A DNA stretch of 35,282 bases from Rikenellaceae bacterium (GTDB lineage Bacteria > Bacteroidota > Bacteroidia > Bacteroidales > Rikenellaceae). The DNA lies in contig JAISHQ010000041.1 of NCBI GenBank assembly GCA_031262465.1, forward strand, positions 1 to 35,282, in the 5' to 3' direction. Of this stretch, positions 1 through 8,038 are shown piece by piece. Under the pieces are notes generated by a model that was given only the letters and a program-made list of their open reading frames with translations, made no database searches and had not been told where the DNA came from. Positions within the stretch are counted from its first letter, which is position 1, and the number at the start of each line of letters is the position of its first letter. The translations under genes were made by a program, and so were the position numbers.

Positions 1-1439
1 GCGGCTCCCTTCATCGCCGGATAGACCTCTGCCAAAAAGGCTTTGTCTGCCGTATAAAGGTAGTGTTCCCACAGGTGTTGGCTGACCCACGCGCCGCCGG
101 TCGGCCACATTCCCGAGGCCGCATAGTCGATCGGGCTGGTCACCCGCCAAATGTCGGTGTTGTGGTGAGCCACCCACCCCTCGGCACCGTACATGGTTTT
201 GGCCGTACCCCAACCACTTTCGCTCAGCTCCTGAACCATTTTCAAGAAAGGTTCGTGGTTGGCCGAAAGGTTGGTCACCTCGGCGGGCCAATAATTCATC
301 TCGGCGTTGATGTTGATCGTGTATTTGCTGTCCCACGGCGGAACCAGCGCGTTGGCCCAAATCCCTTGCAGGTTAGCGGGTTGACCTCCCGGCTGGGAGG
401 AGGAGATGAGCAGGTAACGCCCGAATTGGGTCAACAGGGTAACCAGTCCGGGGTCTTGATTTTCAGCGTATTGGACAATCCGCTCGGTGGTCGTCAGGGC
501 TTCAGCTTCCGGAAGGCTCCCCAAGTCGAGCTGAAAGCGGTCGAACTGTTCGGCGTAGATTTTCGAGTGGGCCTTGACGGCCTTTTTGTATTTTTGGGTC
601 ATGGCCGCCGCCAATTTCGATGAAGCCTTTTCGGCGGGATCACCGCCGAGGGCCTTGTAGTCGATGAAATTCGTGCCGATCGAAAGGTAGAGGGTTGCCG
701 TGGTGGCTCCGGTGACCGAAATTTTGTCGTCGGTGACCGTGACGCTCCCGCCCTCGTTCTGAATCGCCGTATGAATTTGGTAGCGCACTTCGCCCGGAAT
801 CCCCTCGTGGGCAGTGCCTTCGCCCGAAAGCACCAACACATCGCCCTGCGCCGCCACGGTGTGGGGAGCCGGAGAGAGGTACTCGGCATCGAACGAAAGC
901 GCGCCTTTTTTGCTGGCCGTCAGCCGCATAACAATCACATCATCGGCAAAAGAGGCGAAGACCTCCCGCCCGTAATCGACTCCGTCGACGGTATAAGTGG
1001 TTCGGGCCACGGCGCGGTTGAGATCGAGTTCTCTGTAATAATTGGTACAACTATCTTGACCGGAGAAATTCAGGATCAGGCTCCCGGCAGTTTGATAAGG
1101 CATCCCGTGTGCTCGGGTAAAAAAGTTCTCGTTGATGAGCCGGTCGGCCTCGCTGTTTTTCCCCTCGAAGATCAGTCGGCGCACCTCGGGCAAGACTTCC
1201 AATGCCTCCGGGCGGTCGTTGCGGTAGGGACGGCCTCCCCATATCGTCTCTTCGTTCAGCTGAAGCTCTTCCCGACCGGGGATGCCGTAGACCATCGCCC
1301 CCAAGCGGGAGTTGCCCAACGGCAGAGCCTCCTCCCAGCGCGAGGCCGGTTGGTCGTACCACAATTTGAGTTCCTGCTTTGGCTCGGAGCCGCAACAGGC
1401 CGAAAGCAACAGCGCGAAGAGATAAACTATTTTTTTCAT
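1..1439 (-). CDS. GH95 alpha-L-fucosidase lipoprotein (3' end outside window)
   Basis: The ATG at 1439 opens a frame that stays open to the left edge, giving 479 residues of a protein family that usually has about 750-800. It begins with a hydrophobic signal and the lipobox LLSAC (Cys15), so it is probably an outer-membrane or periplasmic lipoprotein. The N-terminal beta domain has the GH95 hallmarks WEEALPLGN and LNEETIWGG. The (alpha/alpha)6 region starts with NLQGIWAN, ININAEMNYWPAE (the N-x-N pair that matches catalytic-site asparagines of characterised GH95 enzymes), HHNTDIWR and WPTGGAWVSQHLWEHY. The downstream catalytic Asp and Glu motifs lie off the window. Family members remove terminal alpha-1,2-L-fucose; some act on alpha-L-galactose. 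It is the last visible gene of the fucP operon, 24 nt after the DUF6786 stop, which supports a fucoside substrate. Confidence 0.92.
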   Translation of the reverse strand, partial: MKKIVYLFALLLSACCGSEPKQELKLWYDQPASRWEEALPLGNSRLGAMVYGIPGREELQLNEETIWGGRPYRNDRPEALEVLPEVRRLIFEGKNSEADRLINENFFTRAHGMPYQTAGSLILNFSGQDSCTNYYRELDLNRAVARTTYTVDGVDYGREVFASFADDVIVMRLTASKKGALSFDAEYLSPAPHTVAAQGDVLVLSGEGTAHEGIPGEVRYQIHTAIQNEGGSVTVTDDKISVTGATTATLYLSIGTNFIDYKALGGDPAEKASSKLAAAMTQKYKKAVKAHSKIYAEQFDRFQLDLGSLPEAEALTTTERIVQYAENQDPGLVTLLTQFGRYLLISSSQPGGQPANLQGIWANALVPPWDSKYTININAEMNYWPAEVTNLSANHEPFLKMVQELSESGWGTAKTMYGAEGWVAHHNTDIWRVTSPIDYAASGMWPTGGAWVSQHLWEHYLYTADKAFLAEVYPAMKGA

Positions 1440-1463
1440 TCTATTTTGTTTTAAATTAGTGGC

Positions 1464-2564
1464 TTACAGGCTAAAGATTTGTTTGGCCAATTGCTCCAAC
1501 AGGGCCAATTCGCCCTTGAAATGGATCGTCGTGTGGCGATGGGTCAGGGTCTGCCCCGGGCGCAGGTTGGCCGCCGGTGACGACGTTTCCAACTCGTAGA
1601 AAGGCCCCATGATCGAGCCGTCGTCCAACGGCCCGTCGTTGTAGGCGTTGATGACATCGCCCCGGAACGGGTCGTCCTGATGCTCCCACATCGAGTTGAC
1701 ATAGGTCGTTTGCTTCGGGTCGAAACTGAAGCGGACAAGGGTCAGCGTCCCGTTCTGGCGATCGAGCGCGCCACACAGGGGGAGGGTCATCGCGGGCGGG
1801 ATGCCGATCTTTCCGCGCATCCGGCCATCGCCCGTGTAGTAGAGCGCGGTATCGGTGACCCGAAGGCGATCGGCGGGAATCTTCCCGAAATAGGCATCGT
1901 TGATCGTAGAATCGGCGGCGGGGCGCACGGGGATGATGATCGTATTGTCGTCCGAAGGGGTAAACTGCCCGAGAATCCAAATCGACGGCATCCCGGTTTG
2001 GCGGTTCCATTCAAAGTCGCCCCGGTTGGTCAGCCTGTTTTCGCTCTCGAAAGCGACGTAATCGACCCCGGCCGGGAGCGAAATCGGAAGCATTTCGCCC
2101 AACTGGGCATCGTCGAGCAACCGAACTCGCCGTTCAAACCCGAGGGCCAGCGGCGTTCCGCCGTAATTCTGCAACAGCGCCTCCTTGCGGAAGGACACCA
2201 GCGCCTCGCTCTTTTCGGTCACCGCCCACGCCTCGGTGTCGATCACCGCCGGAGTTTGCCAATCGTCAAACGAAAAATCGGAGCCGCTGCGGAAAAACAG
2301 GGAGTGTTGTCCCCCTTCCGGCCCGAGCCAAAAACGGTCTTCACCGCCGAAATTGTTGCAATGGGGCAGGGTTTTCCCGCTGGAAATCAGCGCGTAATTG
2401 ATCCAGCCGAAGCTGTATCCGCCCTCGCCTGCCGTTGTGCTGGTCACGACCCGCCCCTGCAACGAGGGGGTCGTCAACACCCGCTTCTCGCCGAGCGCGA
2501 TTTCGACCGTATCAAGATGCTGTTCGATAAACCGGCGGTCGTTGCCGTAAGTTTTAGACTCCAT
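1464..2564 (-). CDS. DUF6786 family, galactose-mutarotase-like protein
   Basis: A 366-residue protein with no signal peptide or membrane segment, so probably cytoplasmic. The sequence resembles the Bacteroidota family annotated DUF6786. Its all-beta character, the central FERRVRLL and VAFESENRLTN segments, and the C-terminal LTHRHTTIHF segment recall the supersandwich fold of aldose-1-epimerases and related sugar-binding proteins. The biochemical role is not known to me. A sugar mutarotase or epimerase acting on fucose is an inference from the fold and from its place between a dehydrogenase (3 nt gap upstream) and a fucosidase (24 nt downstream). The ATG at 2564 is chosen because it follows the upstream stop closely and no better start is seen. 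Confidence 0.7.
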   Translation of the reverse strand: MESKTYGNDRRFIEQHLDTVEIALGEKRVLTTPSLQGRVVTSTTAGEGGYSFGWINYALISSGKTLPHCNNFGGEDRFWLGPEGGQHSLFFRSGSDFSFDDWQTPAVIDTEAWAVTEKSEALVSFRKEALLQNYGGTPLALGFERRVRLLDDAQLGEMLPISLPAGVDYVAFESENRLTNRGDFEWNRQTGMPSIWILGQFTPSDDNTIIIPVRPAADSTINDAYFGKIPADRLRVTDTALYYTGDGRMRGKIGIPPAMTLPLCGALDRQNGTLTLVRFSFDPKQTTYVNSMWEHQDDPFRGDVINAYNDGPLDDGSIMGPFYELETSSPAANLRPGQTLTHRHTTIHFKGELALLEQLAKQIFSL

Positions 2565-2567
2565 TCT

Positions 2568-3629
2568 TTATTTCAATTCTTCGTCAAAGACCACAGCTAC
2601 CTTTCCGCATTTGCCTTCGGCCATCAGGGCAAAGGCCTCCGGGGCTTTGTCTAAGGGATAGCGGTCGGTCACCAAATCTTCGGGGTGGATGCCCCAGCGG
2701 ACGATGCGTTCGACCAGCTCTTCCATGCGCCAGAGGTTGGTCACCCAAGAGCCGTAAACCGATTTTTGGTCGTGGATCAGGTCGGGGCTGGGGTTCAATT
2801 CCATGGTACCTCCCTCACCGATCAGGACGATTTTGCCCCATTTGCGCGCCGCGCGTACCGCCAATTGACGACCATAAGTATTGCCGGAGCAGTCAACGGC
2901 CTTTTCGACCCCATTGCCGCCGGTCAGTGCCTTGATTTTTTGGAGTGTCTCCCCGTCCGAGAAAAAGGCATGATCGACCAACCCTTTTTCGCGGGCGATC
3001 TCGATTCGCTCGGCCACGGTATCGGCACCGATCACCAGATTGGCCCCCATGGCCTTAGCCAACATACAGGCCGCCAGCCCGACCGGCCCGAGGCCAACGA
3101 CCAACACGGCGTCGTTGCCGCTGATGCCGATCTTTTCAAGCCCTTCGTACACCGTGCCGAAGCCGCAGGCGATCTGCGCCCCGTCGGTATAGGTCAACGA
3201 GTCGGGCAACAGAATGAGGTCTTTCTCCTCGGCCAGCAGGTATTCGGCCATCCCGCCGTCGCGTTGCCAGCCATAAGCCCGGCGGAAGGGGCTGGTACAG
3301 CTAATCATATAGCCCCGGCGGCAATCGTTGCAGACGCCGCACCCCGAAATGTGGTAAACCACCACCCGGTCGCCCTCCTTGAAACGGCGCAAGCCCGGCC
3401 CGGCCTTGACGATCTGTCCGCTCGGCTCGTGGCCGCAGATTTTATCCTGATACCCTTCGGGGCCTTTGCCCACGTGCTCGTGGTAGATGGCGCGGATGTC
3501 GCTCCCGCATATCGTCGACGATTTCATCTTAATCAGCACCTCCCCGTGACCCGGTTCCGGTATGTCGACCTGCTTGAAAATCACGGTACTATCGCCCGGC
3601 AAATAGGCCGCCTTCATTTTGTTTCCCAT
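2568..3629 (-). CDS. Zinc-dependent medium-chain alcohol dehydrogenase
   Basis: A 353-residue MDR-family NAD(P)-dependent dehydrogenase, probably cytoplasmic. The catalytic zinc ligands are visible as Cys41 (ICGSD), His67 and Glu68 (CGHEPSG). The structural zinc lobe has four cysteines, Cys97, Cys100, Cys103 and Cys111. The Rossmann nucleotide-binding motif VVGLGPVGLAA lies near residues 177-188. The family oxidises secondary alcohols of sugars or polyols or reduces aldehydes. In this operon plausible substrates are L-fucose or L-fucose-derived alcohols, or L-lactaldehyde; the sequence alone cannot choose. A second in-frame ATG at 3617 (MKAAYL) is an equally good start. The start lies about 45 nt downstream of a hairpin repeat that separates this gene from the aldo/keto reductase. 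Confidence 0.9.
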   Translation of the reverse strand: MGNKMKAAYLPGDSTVIFKQVDIPEPGHGEVLIKMKSSTICGSDIRAIYHEHVGKGPEGYQDKICGHEPSGQIVKAGPGLRRFKEGDRVVVYHISGCGVCNDCRRGYMISCTSPFRRAYGWQRDGGMAEYLLAEEKDLILLPDSLTYTDGAQIACGFGTVYEGLEKIGISGNDAVLVVGLGPVGLAACMLAKAMGANLVIGADTVAERIEIAREKGLVDHAFFSDGETLQKIKALTGGNGVEKAVDCSGNTYGRQLAVRAARKWGKIVLIGEGGTMELNPSPDLIHDQKSVYGSWVTNLWRMEELVERIVRWGIHPEDLVTDRYPLDKAPEAFALMAEGKCGKVAVVFDEELK

Positions 3630-3674
3630 TGTTTTTATTGTTTTTGGTTTTTTGTAACAATTCTTACACTTTAG

Positions 3675-3795
3675 GGGACTTCCAAAAATTCAAAAGACAA
3701 GGCTTGCGACCAAAGAAAAAGCGCAGTGTACTAAACGTACTCGAGCATTTTTCTGAGGGAGCGTAACGCAGTATTTTGGATTTTTCGAAGTTCCC
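3675..3795. repeat. 121-bp inverted-repeat element inside the fucose operon
   Basis: The two ends are imperfect inverted repeats about 21 bp long: GGGACTTCCAAAAATTC at the left and GATTTTTCGAAGTTCCC at the right. A second, inner inverted pair flanks the centre (GAAAAAGCGC versus GAGCATTTTTC, with GTAC on both sides of TAAAC). The element starts 4 nt after the aldo/keto-reductase stop codon and fills most of the 170-nt gap before the alcohol dehydrogenase. It looks like a small non-autonomous dispersed repeat of the kind common in Bacteroidota, and as RNA it would fold into nested hairpins. I see no further copy in the window, so dispersal elsewhere is inferred. Short open frames crossing it are not considered genes. 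Confidence 0.75.
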
Positions 3796-3799
3796 TTTA

Positions 3800-4792
3800 T
3801 TAGTCCCAGAGGTCTTCCCACGTCGCTCCCGGCCAGCAAAACACCTGCCCTTTGACCAGACGGCACTCGCGGTCGATCTGCCCGATCGCCTCCATTTCGG
3901 CGGCGGAAAGCGGATCACCGACCACGCCCGAGAGGTTCGACGCTATCTTTTCGGCCTTGACCGAAAACGGAATGACCACCTCGCCGCGCTGAACGCCCCA
4001 TTTTAGGCAAACAACAGCCGGATGAACACCATGAGCCTCGGCGATCCGGCGGATCACCGGGTCTTCCATCGGGCTGGTATCCTCCGGGGTGCGGTCGCGT
4101 TCGGGGCGGTTGGGTGACCCCAACGGGCAAAAACCGATCGGCTGAATGGTCTCCTGCATCAGGTAATCAAACCATGCGGGCTGTTGAAAATGGGGATGCA
4201 ACTCCATCTCGTTGACCGCCGGGCGAATCCGGCAATCGGCCAAGAGCCGCTCCATCTTCGGACGGGTCATGTTCGAGGTGCCGATGTTACGCACCCAACC
4301 CTTGTCGACCAATGTCTCCATCGCCCGCCAAGTCTCGCGATAGGCCTCGTGGCTGTATGGCCGCGCACTCGGGTCGCGCGATTCGACCGAAACCCCTTTG
4401 GCGTGGGAGTTGGCAAAAGGCCAATGCACCAAGTAAAGATCGAGGTAATCCAGCCCCAAATCGTCCAACGTGCGCCGACAGGAACCTTCGACATCGCCGT
4501 GGCTGTCGTTCCACACCTTCGAGGTGATCCACAACTCGGCGCGGGTGACCGTACCCTCGGCGATCAGTTCGCCGATCACCGCCCCGATCTCCTTTTCGTT
4601 GCCATAGACCGAGGCGCAGTCGATGTGACGATAACCCAAACGCACGGCAGTGCGCACGGCCTCGGCAACGGTGGGGTTGTCGTAATTGTCGGAGGCAAAG
4701 GTGCCCAGCCCGATCACGGGAATTTCGTCCCCCGTATTCAGTTTTTTCTTCGGCACCGAGGCCGGATCAATCGGTTGTATGGTTTGTGACAT
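3800..4792 (-). CDS. Aldo/keto reductase
   Basis: A 330-residue NADP(H)-type aldo/keto reductase with the full catalytic tetrad: Asp58 and Tyr63 (DCASVYGNE), Lys92 (TSKVW) and His123 (LVHWP). The GTSNM and MELHPHFQQP segments are typical of the family, and the C-terminus IPFSVK...GATWEDLWD resembles the aldehyde-reductase and sugar-phosphate-reductase group. It is cytoplasmic. The start is set at 4792 (MSQTIQ) because this lies 4 nt after the fucP stop; the longer frame to 4855 would overlap fucP and adds unrelated residues. In a fucose operon it may reduce L-lactaldehyde to propanediol or oxidise/reduce the free sugar. The reaction direction cannot be read from sequence. Confidence 0.92.
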   Translation of the reverse strand: MSQTIQPIDPASVPKKKLNTGDEIPVIGLGTFASDNYDNPTVAEAVRTAVRLGYRHIDCASVYGNEKEIGAVIGELIAEGTVTRAELWITSKVWNDSHGDVEGSCRRTLDDLGLDYLDLYLVHWPFANSHAKGVSVESRDPSARPYSHEAYRETWRAMETLVDKGWVRNIGTSNMTRPKMERLLADCRIRPAVNEMELHPHFQQPAWFDYLMQETIQPIGFCPLGSPNRPERDRTPEDTSPMEDPVIRRIAEAHGVHPAVVCLKWGVQRGEVVIPFSVKAEKIASNLSGVVGDPLSAAEMEAIGQIDRECRLVKGQVFCWPGATWEDLWD

Positions 4793-4796
4793 AGTA

Positions 4797-6110
4797 TTAT
4801 TCAGTTTTATAAAAGACACGGAACGTTCGGTAGCCATACACGGCAACCACGACAAAACAAATCAACGGCAAGACAAAGGAGAGGTTGACCGCCGGAAAGC
4901 CGGAAACCGTTCCCAAGTCGATGATCGAAGCCTGCAAAGGCGGCATCACCGAGCCCCCAAGAATAGCCATGATGAGGCCGGCGGCACCGAATTTGGCATC
5001 GTCACCGATGCCGTCCAGCGCGATGCCGTAAATGGTCGGGAACATCAGCGACATACAGGCCGACACACCGACCAGACAGTACAGCCCGTTGATGTCGCGC
5101 AAGCCGATCACCCCGGCCACCAACACCGAGGCCGCCACGGAAAGAGCCATCAGCAGTTTGCCGGGAGAGATGTATTTCAGCAGGAAGGTGCAGATAAACC
5201 GGCTGACACAGAAGCCGATCATGGCCACGATGTTGTATCGCTGGCTCAACACTTCGGCATCGGCCTCGGCCATGCCCTGCCCGACGAAAATCCGCGTGCC
5301 GTACTGAATGATAAAAGTCCAGCACATGATCTGCGCGCCGACGTAAAAAAATTGAGCGACCACGCCCTCGCGGTAACGGGGCAGGCGCAACAGCCGCTTC
5401 AACGAGGCTCCGATGTGCAGGGAGTGTTCCCGGTCGGCGTTTTTCGGCATCCGCACAAAGAGGATCAAGAAAAACAGCACCAAAATAGCCAAACCGAGGA
5501 TCACATAAGGTGAGATCAGGACCTCCAAATCGGCCGCCTTAACGGCCTGAAAATCGGCCTCCGAAAGGGTGGCCCGCCCGGCTGTATCGAGTGGGTTGAG
5601 CCGAGCCTGAATAAAATTCATCGCGCAAAACATACCCAACAACGACCCCATGGGGTTGAACGCCTGTGCCAAATTGAGCCGACGGGTCGCCGTGCGCGGA
5701 TCGCCCATGCTCAGGATATAGGGGTTAGCGCTGGTTTCGAGAAAAGAGAGGCCGCAGGTCAAAATAAAATAAGCGATCAAAAAGGGAAAATAAACCCCAA
5801 TGGCCGCCGACGGAATAAAGAGCAGGGCACCGACGGCATAAAGCCCTAAGCCCATCAAAATCCCCGCCTTGTACGAAAATTTGCGGATGAACATCGCCGC
5901 CGGAAAGGCCATCGCAAAATAACCGCCGTAAAAGGCCAACTGTACCAGCGCGCCGTCGGTGACGCTCATGCGGAATATTTTGGAAAACGCCTTGACCATC
6001 GGATTGGTGATGTCGTTGGCAAACCCCCAGGCAAAAAAGAGGGAGGTAACCAAGATAAACGGGATGATCGTCGCCCTTGAGAGCAGTTTGGGTAGATTCT
6101 CTGTTTTCAT
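4797..6110 (-). CDS. fucP: L-fucose:H+ symporter of the MFS
   Basis: A 437-residue inner-membrane transporter with about twelve hydrophobic segments. It matches the FucP family: the first helix carries FFAWGFANDITNP, whose Asp33 corresponds to the substrate/proton-coupling aspartate of E. coli FucP, and a later helix carries FLETSANPYIL, whose Glu125 corresponds to the second key acid. Long hydrophobic helices around a central polar loop (residues about 185-250) fit two six-helix bundles. Related sugars such as glucose, galactose or mannose are imported by paralogues, but the neighbouring GH95 fucosidase favours fucose. It is the first gene of the minus-strand operon. The ATG at 6110 is chosen because the in-frame codon at 6131 falls inside the promoter box at 6129-6136. 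Confidence 0.88.
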   Translation of the reverse strand: MKTENLPKLLSRATIIPFILVTSLFFAWGFANDITNPMVKAFSKIFRMSVTDGALVQLAFYGGYFAMAFPAAMFIRKFSYKAGILMGLGLYAVGALLFIPSAAIGVYFPFLIAYFILTCGLSFLETSANPYILSMGDPRTATRRLNLAQAFNPMGSLLGMFCAMNFIQARLNPLDTAGRATLSEADFQAVKAADLEVLISPYVILGLAILVLFFLILFVRMPKNADREHSLHIGASLKRLLRLPRYREGVVAQFFYVGAQIMCWTFIIQYGTRIFVGQGMAEADAEVLSQRYNIVAMIGFCVSRFICTFLLKYISPGKLLMALSVAASVLVAGVIGLRDINGLYCLVGVSACMSLMFPTIYGIALDGIGDDAKFGAAGLIMAILGGSVMPPLQASIIDLGTVSGFPAVNLSFVLPLICFVVVAVYGYRTFRVFYKTE

Positions 6111-6128
6111 ATTTGTTTGGATTGAAAG

Positions 6129-6136
6129 CAAAGTTA
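6129..6136 (-). promoter_or_regulatory. Bacteroidota -7 box for the fucP operon
   Basis: Read on the minus strand this is TAACTTTG, a perfect match to TAnnTTTG. It ends 18 nt before the fucP ATG at 6110, giving a predicted short leader. No convincing -33 TTTG is seen at the usual spacing. The whole fucP-GH95 gene set could be expressed from here. Confidence 0.55.
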
Positions 6137-6189
6137 GTTTTTAATTTGTAAAAAGAGTGTGAAAAAATACGCTATTTCAACTTAATTTG

Positions 6190-6197
6190 TACTTTTG
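6190..6197 (+). promoter_or_regulatory. Bacteroidota -7 box for the GH43 gene
   Basis: TACTTTTG matches TAnnTTTG and is followed by C, as in many Bacteroidota promoters. It lies 64 nt upstream of the GH43 ATG, so a leader of roughly 55-60 nt is expected. The box is only 53 bp from the oppositely directed fucP box, so one regulator could control both transcripts. Confidence 0.55.
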
Positions 6198-6261
6198 CAA
6201 GTAGTTTCAAGGTTGTAACAGAAATATCTTTTTTTAAACTTCTTACTAAAAATACGTGCTT

Positions 6262-7368
6262 ATGAAAAACATTTTTACCGCAGCTATTTGCCTGTTGGCA
6301 CTCCTGTCGTCCTGCGATTCGGGCCAAAAGTTCAAAATCACCGGGAACCCGATCATTACCAACGTCTTCTCGGCTGACCCGGCACCGCTGGTTTACGACG
6401 GAAAACTCTACCTCTATGTCGGTCACGACGAAGCACCGGACGGGGTCGATTTCAACATCACCGAATGGCTGTGCTATTCGACCAAAGACATGAAAACGTG
6501 GACGGATCACGGTTATGTGCTGGCTCCGACCGACTTTGAATGGGGTATCGGCGAGGCATGGGCTTCGCAAGTGGTTGAACGCGACGGCAAATTCTATTTC
6601 TACACCACCGTGCAGGCCGGTGAACCGTACAACAGCAAGACGGTCGGTGTGGCCGTTGCCGACAGCCCGCTTGGGCCTTTTACCGACGCGATCGGCAAAC
6701 CGCTCATCACAGACGACATGACCCCGAACGGGATGCGTGGCTGGTGGAACGACATCGACCCGACCGTCCTGATCGACGACGACGGAACGCCGTGGATGAG
6801 CTGGGGGAACGGTACCTGCTTCCTCGTGAAACTCAAACCGAACATGACCGAACTCGACGGCGAAATCAAGGTGTTACGCACACCGGGGTATGTCGAAGGC
6901 CCTTGGTTGAGCAAACACAACGACCTCTATTACCTCACCTATGCTTCGATGGGTCAGGGTCGCGAGACAATCAGTTACGCCACCGCCCCGAGCATGGAAG
7001 GCCCGTGGACTTATCGCGGCCTGCTGAGCGGAATGGCTGAAAACAGCTTCACCATCCACCCCGGAATCGCCGAATTTAAAGGCCAAAACTACCTCTTCTA
7101 CCACAACGCCACCCTGACCCTCAATGGAGTATCGGGTGCAACGGGACGCAGAAGCGTCAGTGTGGATTACCTCTATTACCTGCCCGACGGAACCATGGCT
7201 TACGTTGAGCAAACCAAAGAGGGGATCACCGTACCGCCCAAAACAGCGGAAGAAGTGGCACAAATCGTCAATCCGTCGGGTGTTCAAAATACCCCGGTTC
7301 AAGAAGTTAGCATCGACAGCCTCCGCCGCCCGATGCCCCCGATGCCTCCCCGTGAAGTAGCAGAATAA
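6262..7368 (+). CDS. GH43 glycoside hydrolase lipoprotein
   Basis: A 368-residue secreted enzyme with signal peptide and lipobox ALLSSC (Cys18). The five-bladed beta-propeller GH43 catalytic residues are visible: the base Asp39 (SADPAPLVYDG), the transition-state Asp near 164-166 (WNDIDPTVLIDDDG) and the acid Glu212 (YVEGPWLSK). GH43 enzymes release L-arabinofuranose, D-xylose or related sugars; I cannot assign the subfamily. The C-terminal tail after about residue 345 is proline-rich (RRPMPPMPP) and probably disordered. The start is the ATG at 6262, because the GTG two codons upstream has no support. It is divergent from the fucose operon and followed by a strong terminator, so it is probably monocistronic. 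Joint action with the fucosidase on a fucosylated plant or host glycan is an inference. Confidence 0.9.
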   Translation: MKNIFTAAICLLALLSSCDSGQKFKITGNPIITNVFSADPAPLVYDGKLYLYVGHDEAPDGVDFNITEWLCYSTKDMKTWTDHGYVLAPTDFEWGIGEAWASQVVERDGKFYFYTTVQAGEPYNSKTVGVAVADSPLGPFTDAIGKPLITDDMTPNGMRGWWNDIDPTVLIDDDGTPWMSWGNGTCFLVKLKPNMTELDGEIKVLRTPGYVEGPWLSKHNDLYYLTYASMGQGRETISYATAPSMEGPWTYRGLLSGMAENSFTIHPGIAEFKGQNYLFYHNATLTLNGVSGATGRRSVSVDYLYYLPDGTMAYVEQTKEGITVPPKTAEEVAQIVNPSGVQNTPVQEVSIDSLRRPMPPMPPREVAE

Positions 7369-7385
7369 TTTTTCTAATAACCCAT

Positions 7386-7425
7386 AAAAAAACCCCTCGG
7401 CAAAAAGTTGCCGAGGGGTTTTTTT
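7386..7425 (+). terminator. Rho-independent terminator after the GH43 gene
   Basis: A perfect 13-bp stem, AACCCCTCGGCAA pairing with TTGCCGAGGGGTT, is followed by a run of seven T and preceded by a run of A. It begins 17 nt after the GH43 stop. The A-run on the other side would also let it work on the minus strand. Confidence 0.92.
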
Positions 7426-7437
7426 ATGTAAATCACG

Positions 7438-8024
7438 AACTGTTCTTAAAGAACCCCGCCTCGAACTGCCGCTTTTAGAAAGCGGCGCAAATCGTCGCCT
7501 TTTGTAAAAGGCGACACCGAAAACTTTTGGGCTTGTCTTTACAGGACGATCATCCCTTTAGGACATCGTCTTGTTTTTCATATCCCCCTGCCCTCCAAGC
7601 GAGCTTGGGGCGGGACATGAAAAACAAAACGCATTCGCCTGCGGCGAATGTGATCGCCCTGAAAACACATTCTATAACAGTGTGTTAAGGTTTCAAACAT
7701 CTTGCGGACGAGTTTGTGTAAGAAACTTTCGTCTATATTTTTGTCTGAAGTCGATAAAACGAAAATGCCTGTGTTTTTTCAGGGCGAAAACATTCACTCC
7801 GCAGGAGGTGAATGCCTCTTGTTTTGGATGCACCTGCCCAAGCTCGCTTGGAGGCAAGGGGGCATCCGGAACAAGAGGATTATTCCCGCAAGGGAATTTT
7901 CGTCCTGCCAACACAAGCACAAAAGTTTTTGATGCAACTTTTTACAAAAAGTTGCGATTTGCGCCGCTTTCTAAAAGCGGCAGTTCAAGGCGGGCGACTT
8001 TTCTAAAAAGTCGCAGTCAAAGGC
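7438..8024. repeat. Large modular hairpin element, copy A
   Basis: About 590 bp with no credible gene. Two arms (about 7438-7690 and 7775-8024) are imperfect inverted repeats around a roughly 100-bp unpaired core. Each arm is a chain of local hairpins: an outer GC stem with a CTTTTnnAAAAG-type top (7468-7486; 7963-7981), a second one (7494-7515; 7934-7955), a CCAAGC-TC-GCTTGG palindrome inside a longer branched stem, and an ATTCGC/GCGAAT or CATTCAC/GTGAATG stem next to the core. The same parts occur in the same order, in opposite orientation, at 17807-18363. The element lies between convergent genes (GH43 on the left, the 8039 gene on the right). No transposase is present. The open frame covering 7571-8101 is judged spurious. 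Confidence 0.85.
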
Positions 8025-8038
8025 ACAAAAGAATCACC

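Noticed and set aside
3664-3918. 84-codon minus-strand open frame spanning the 121-bp repeat and the end of the aldo/keto reductase
   Set aside because: Most of its translation is the repeat itself and it overlaps a real gene in another frame.
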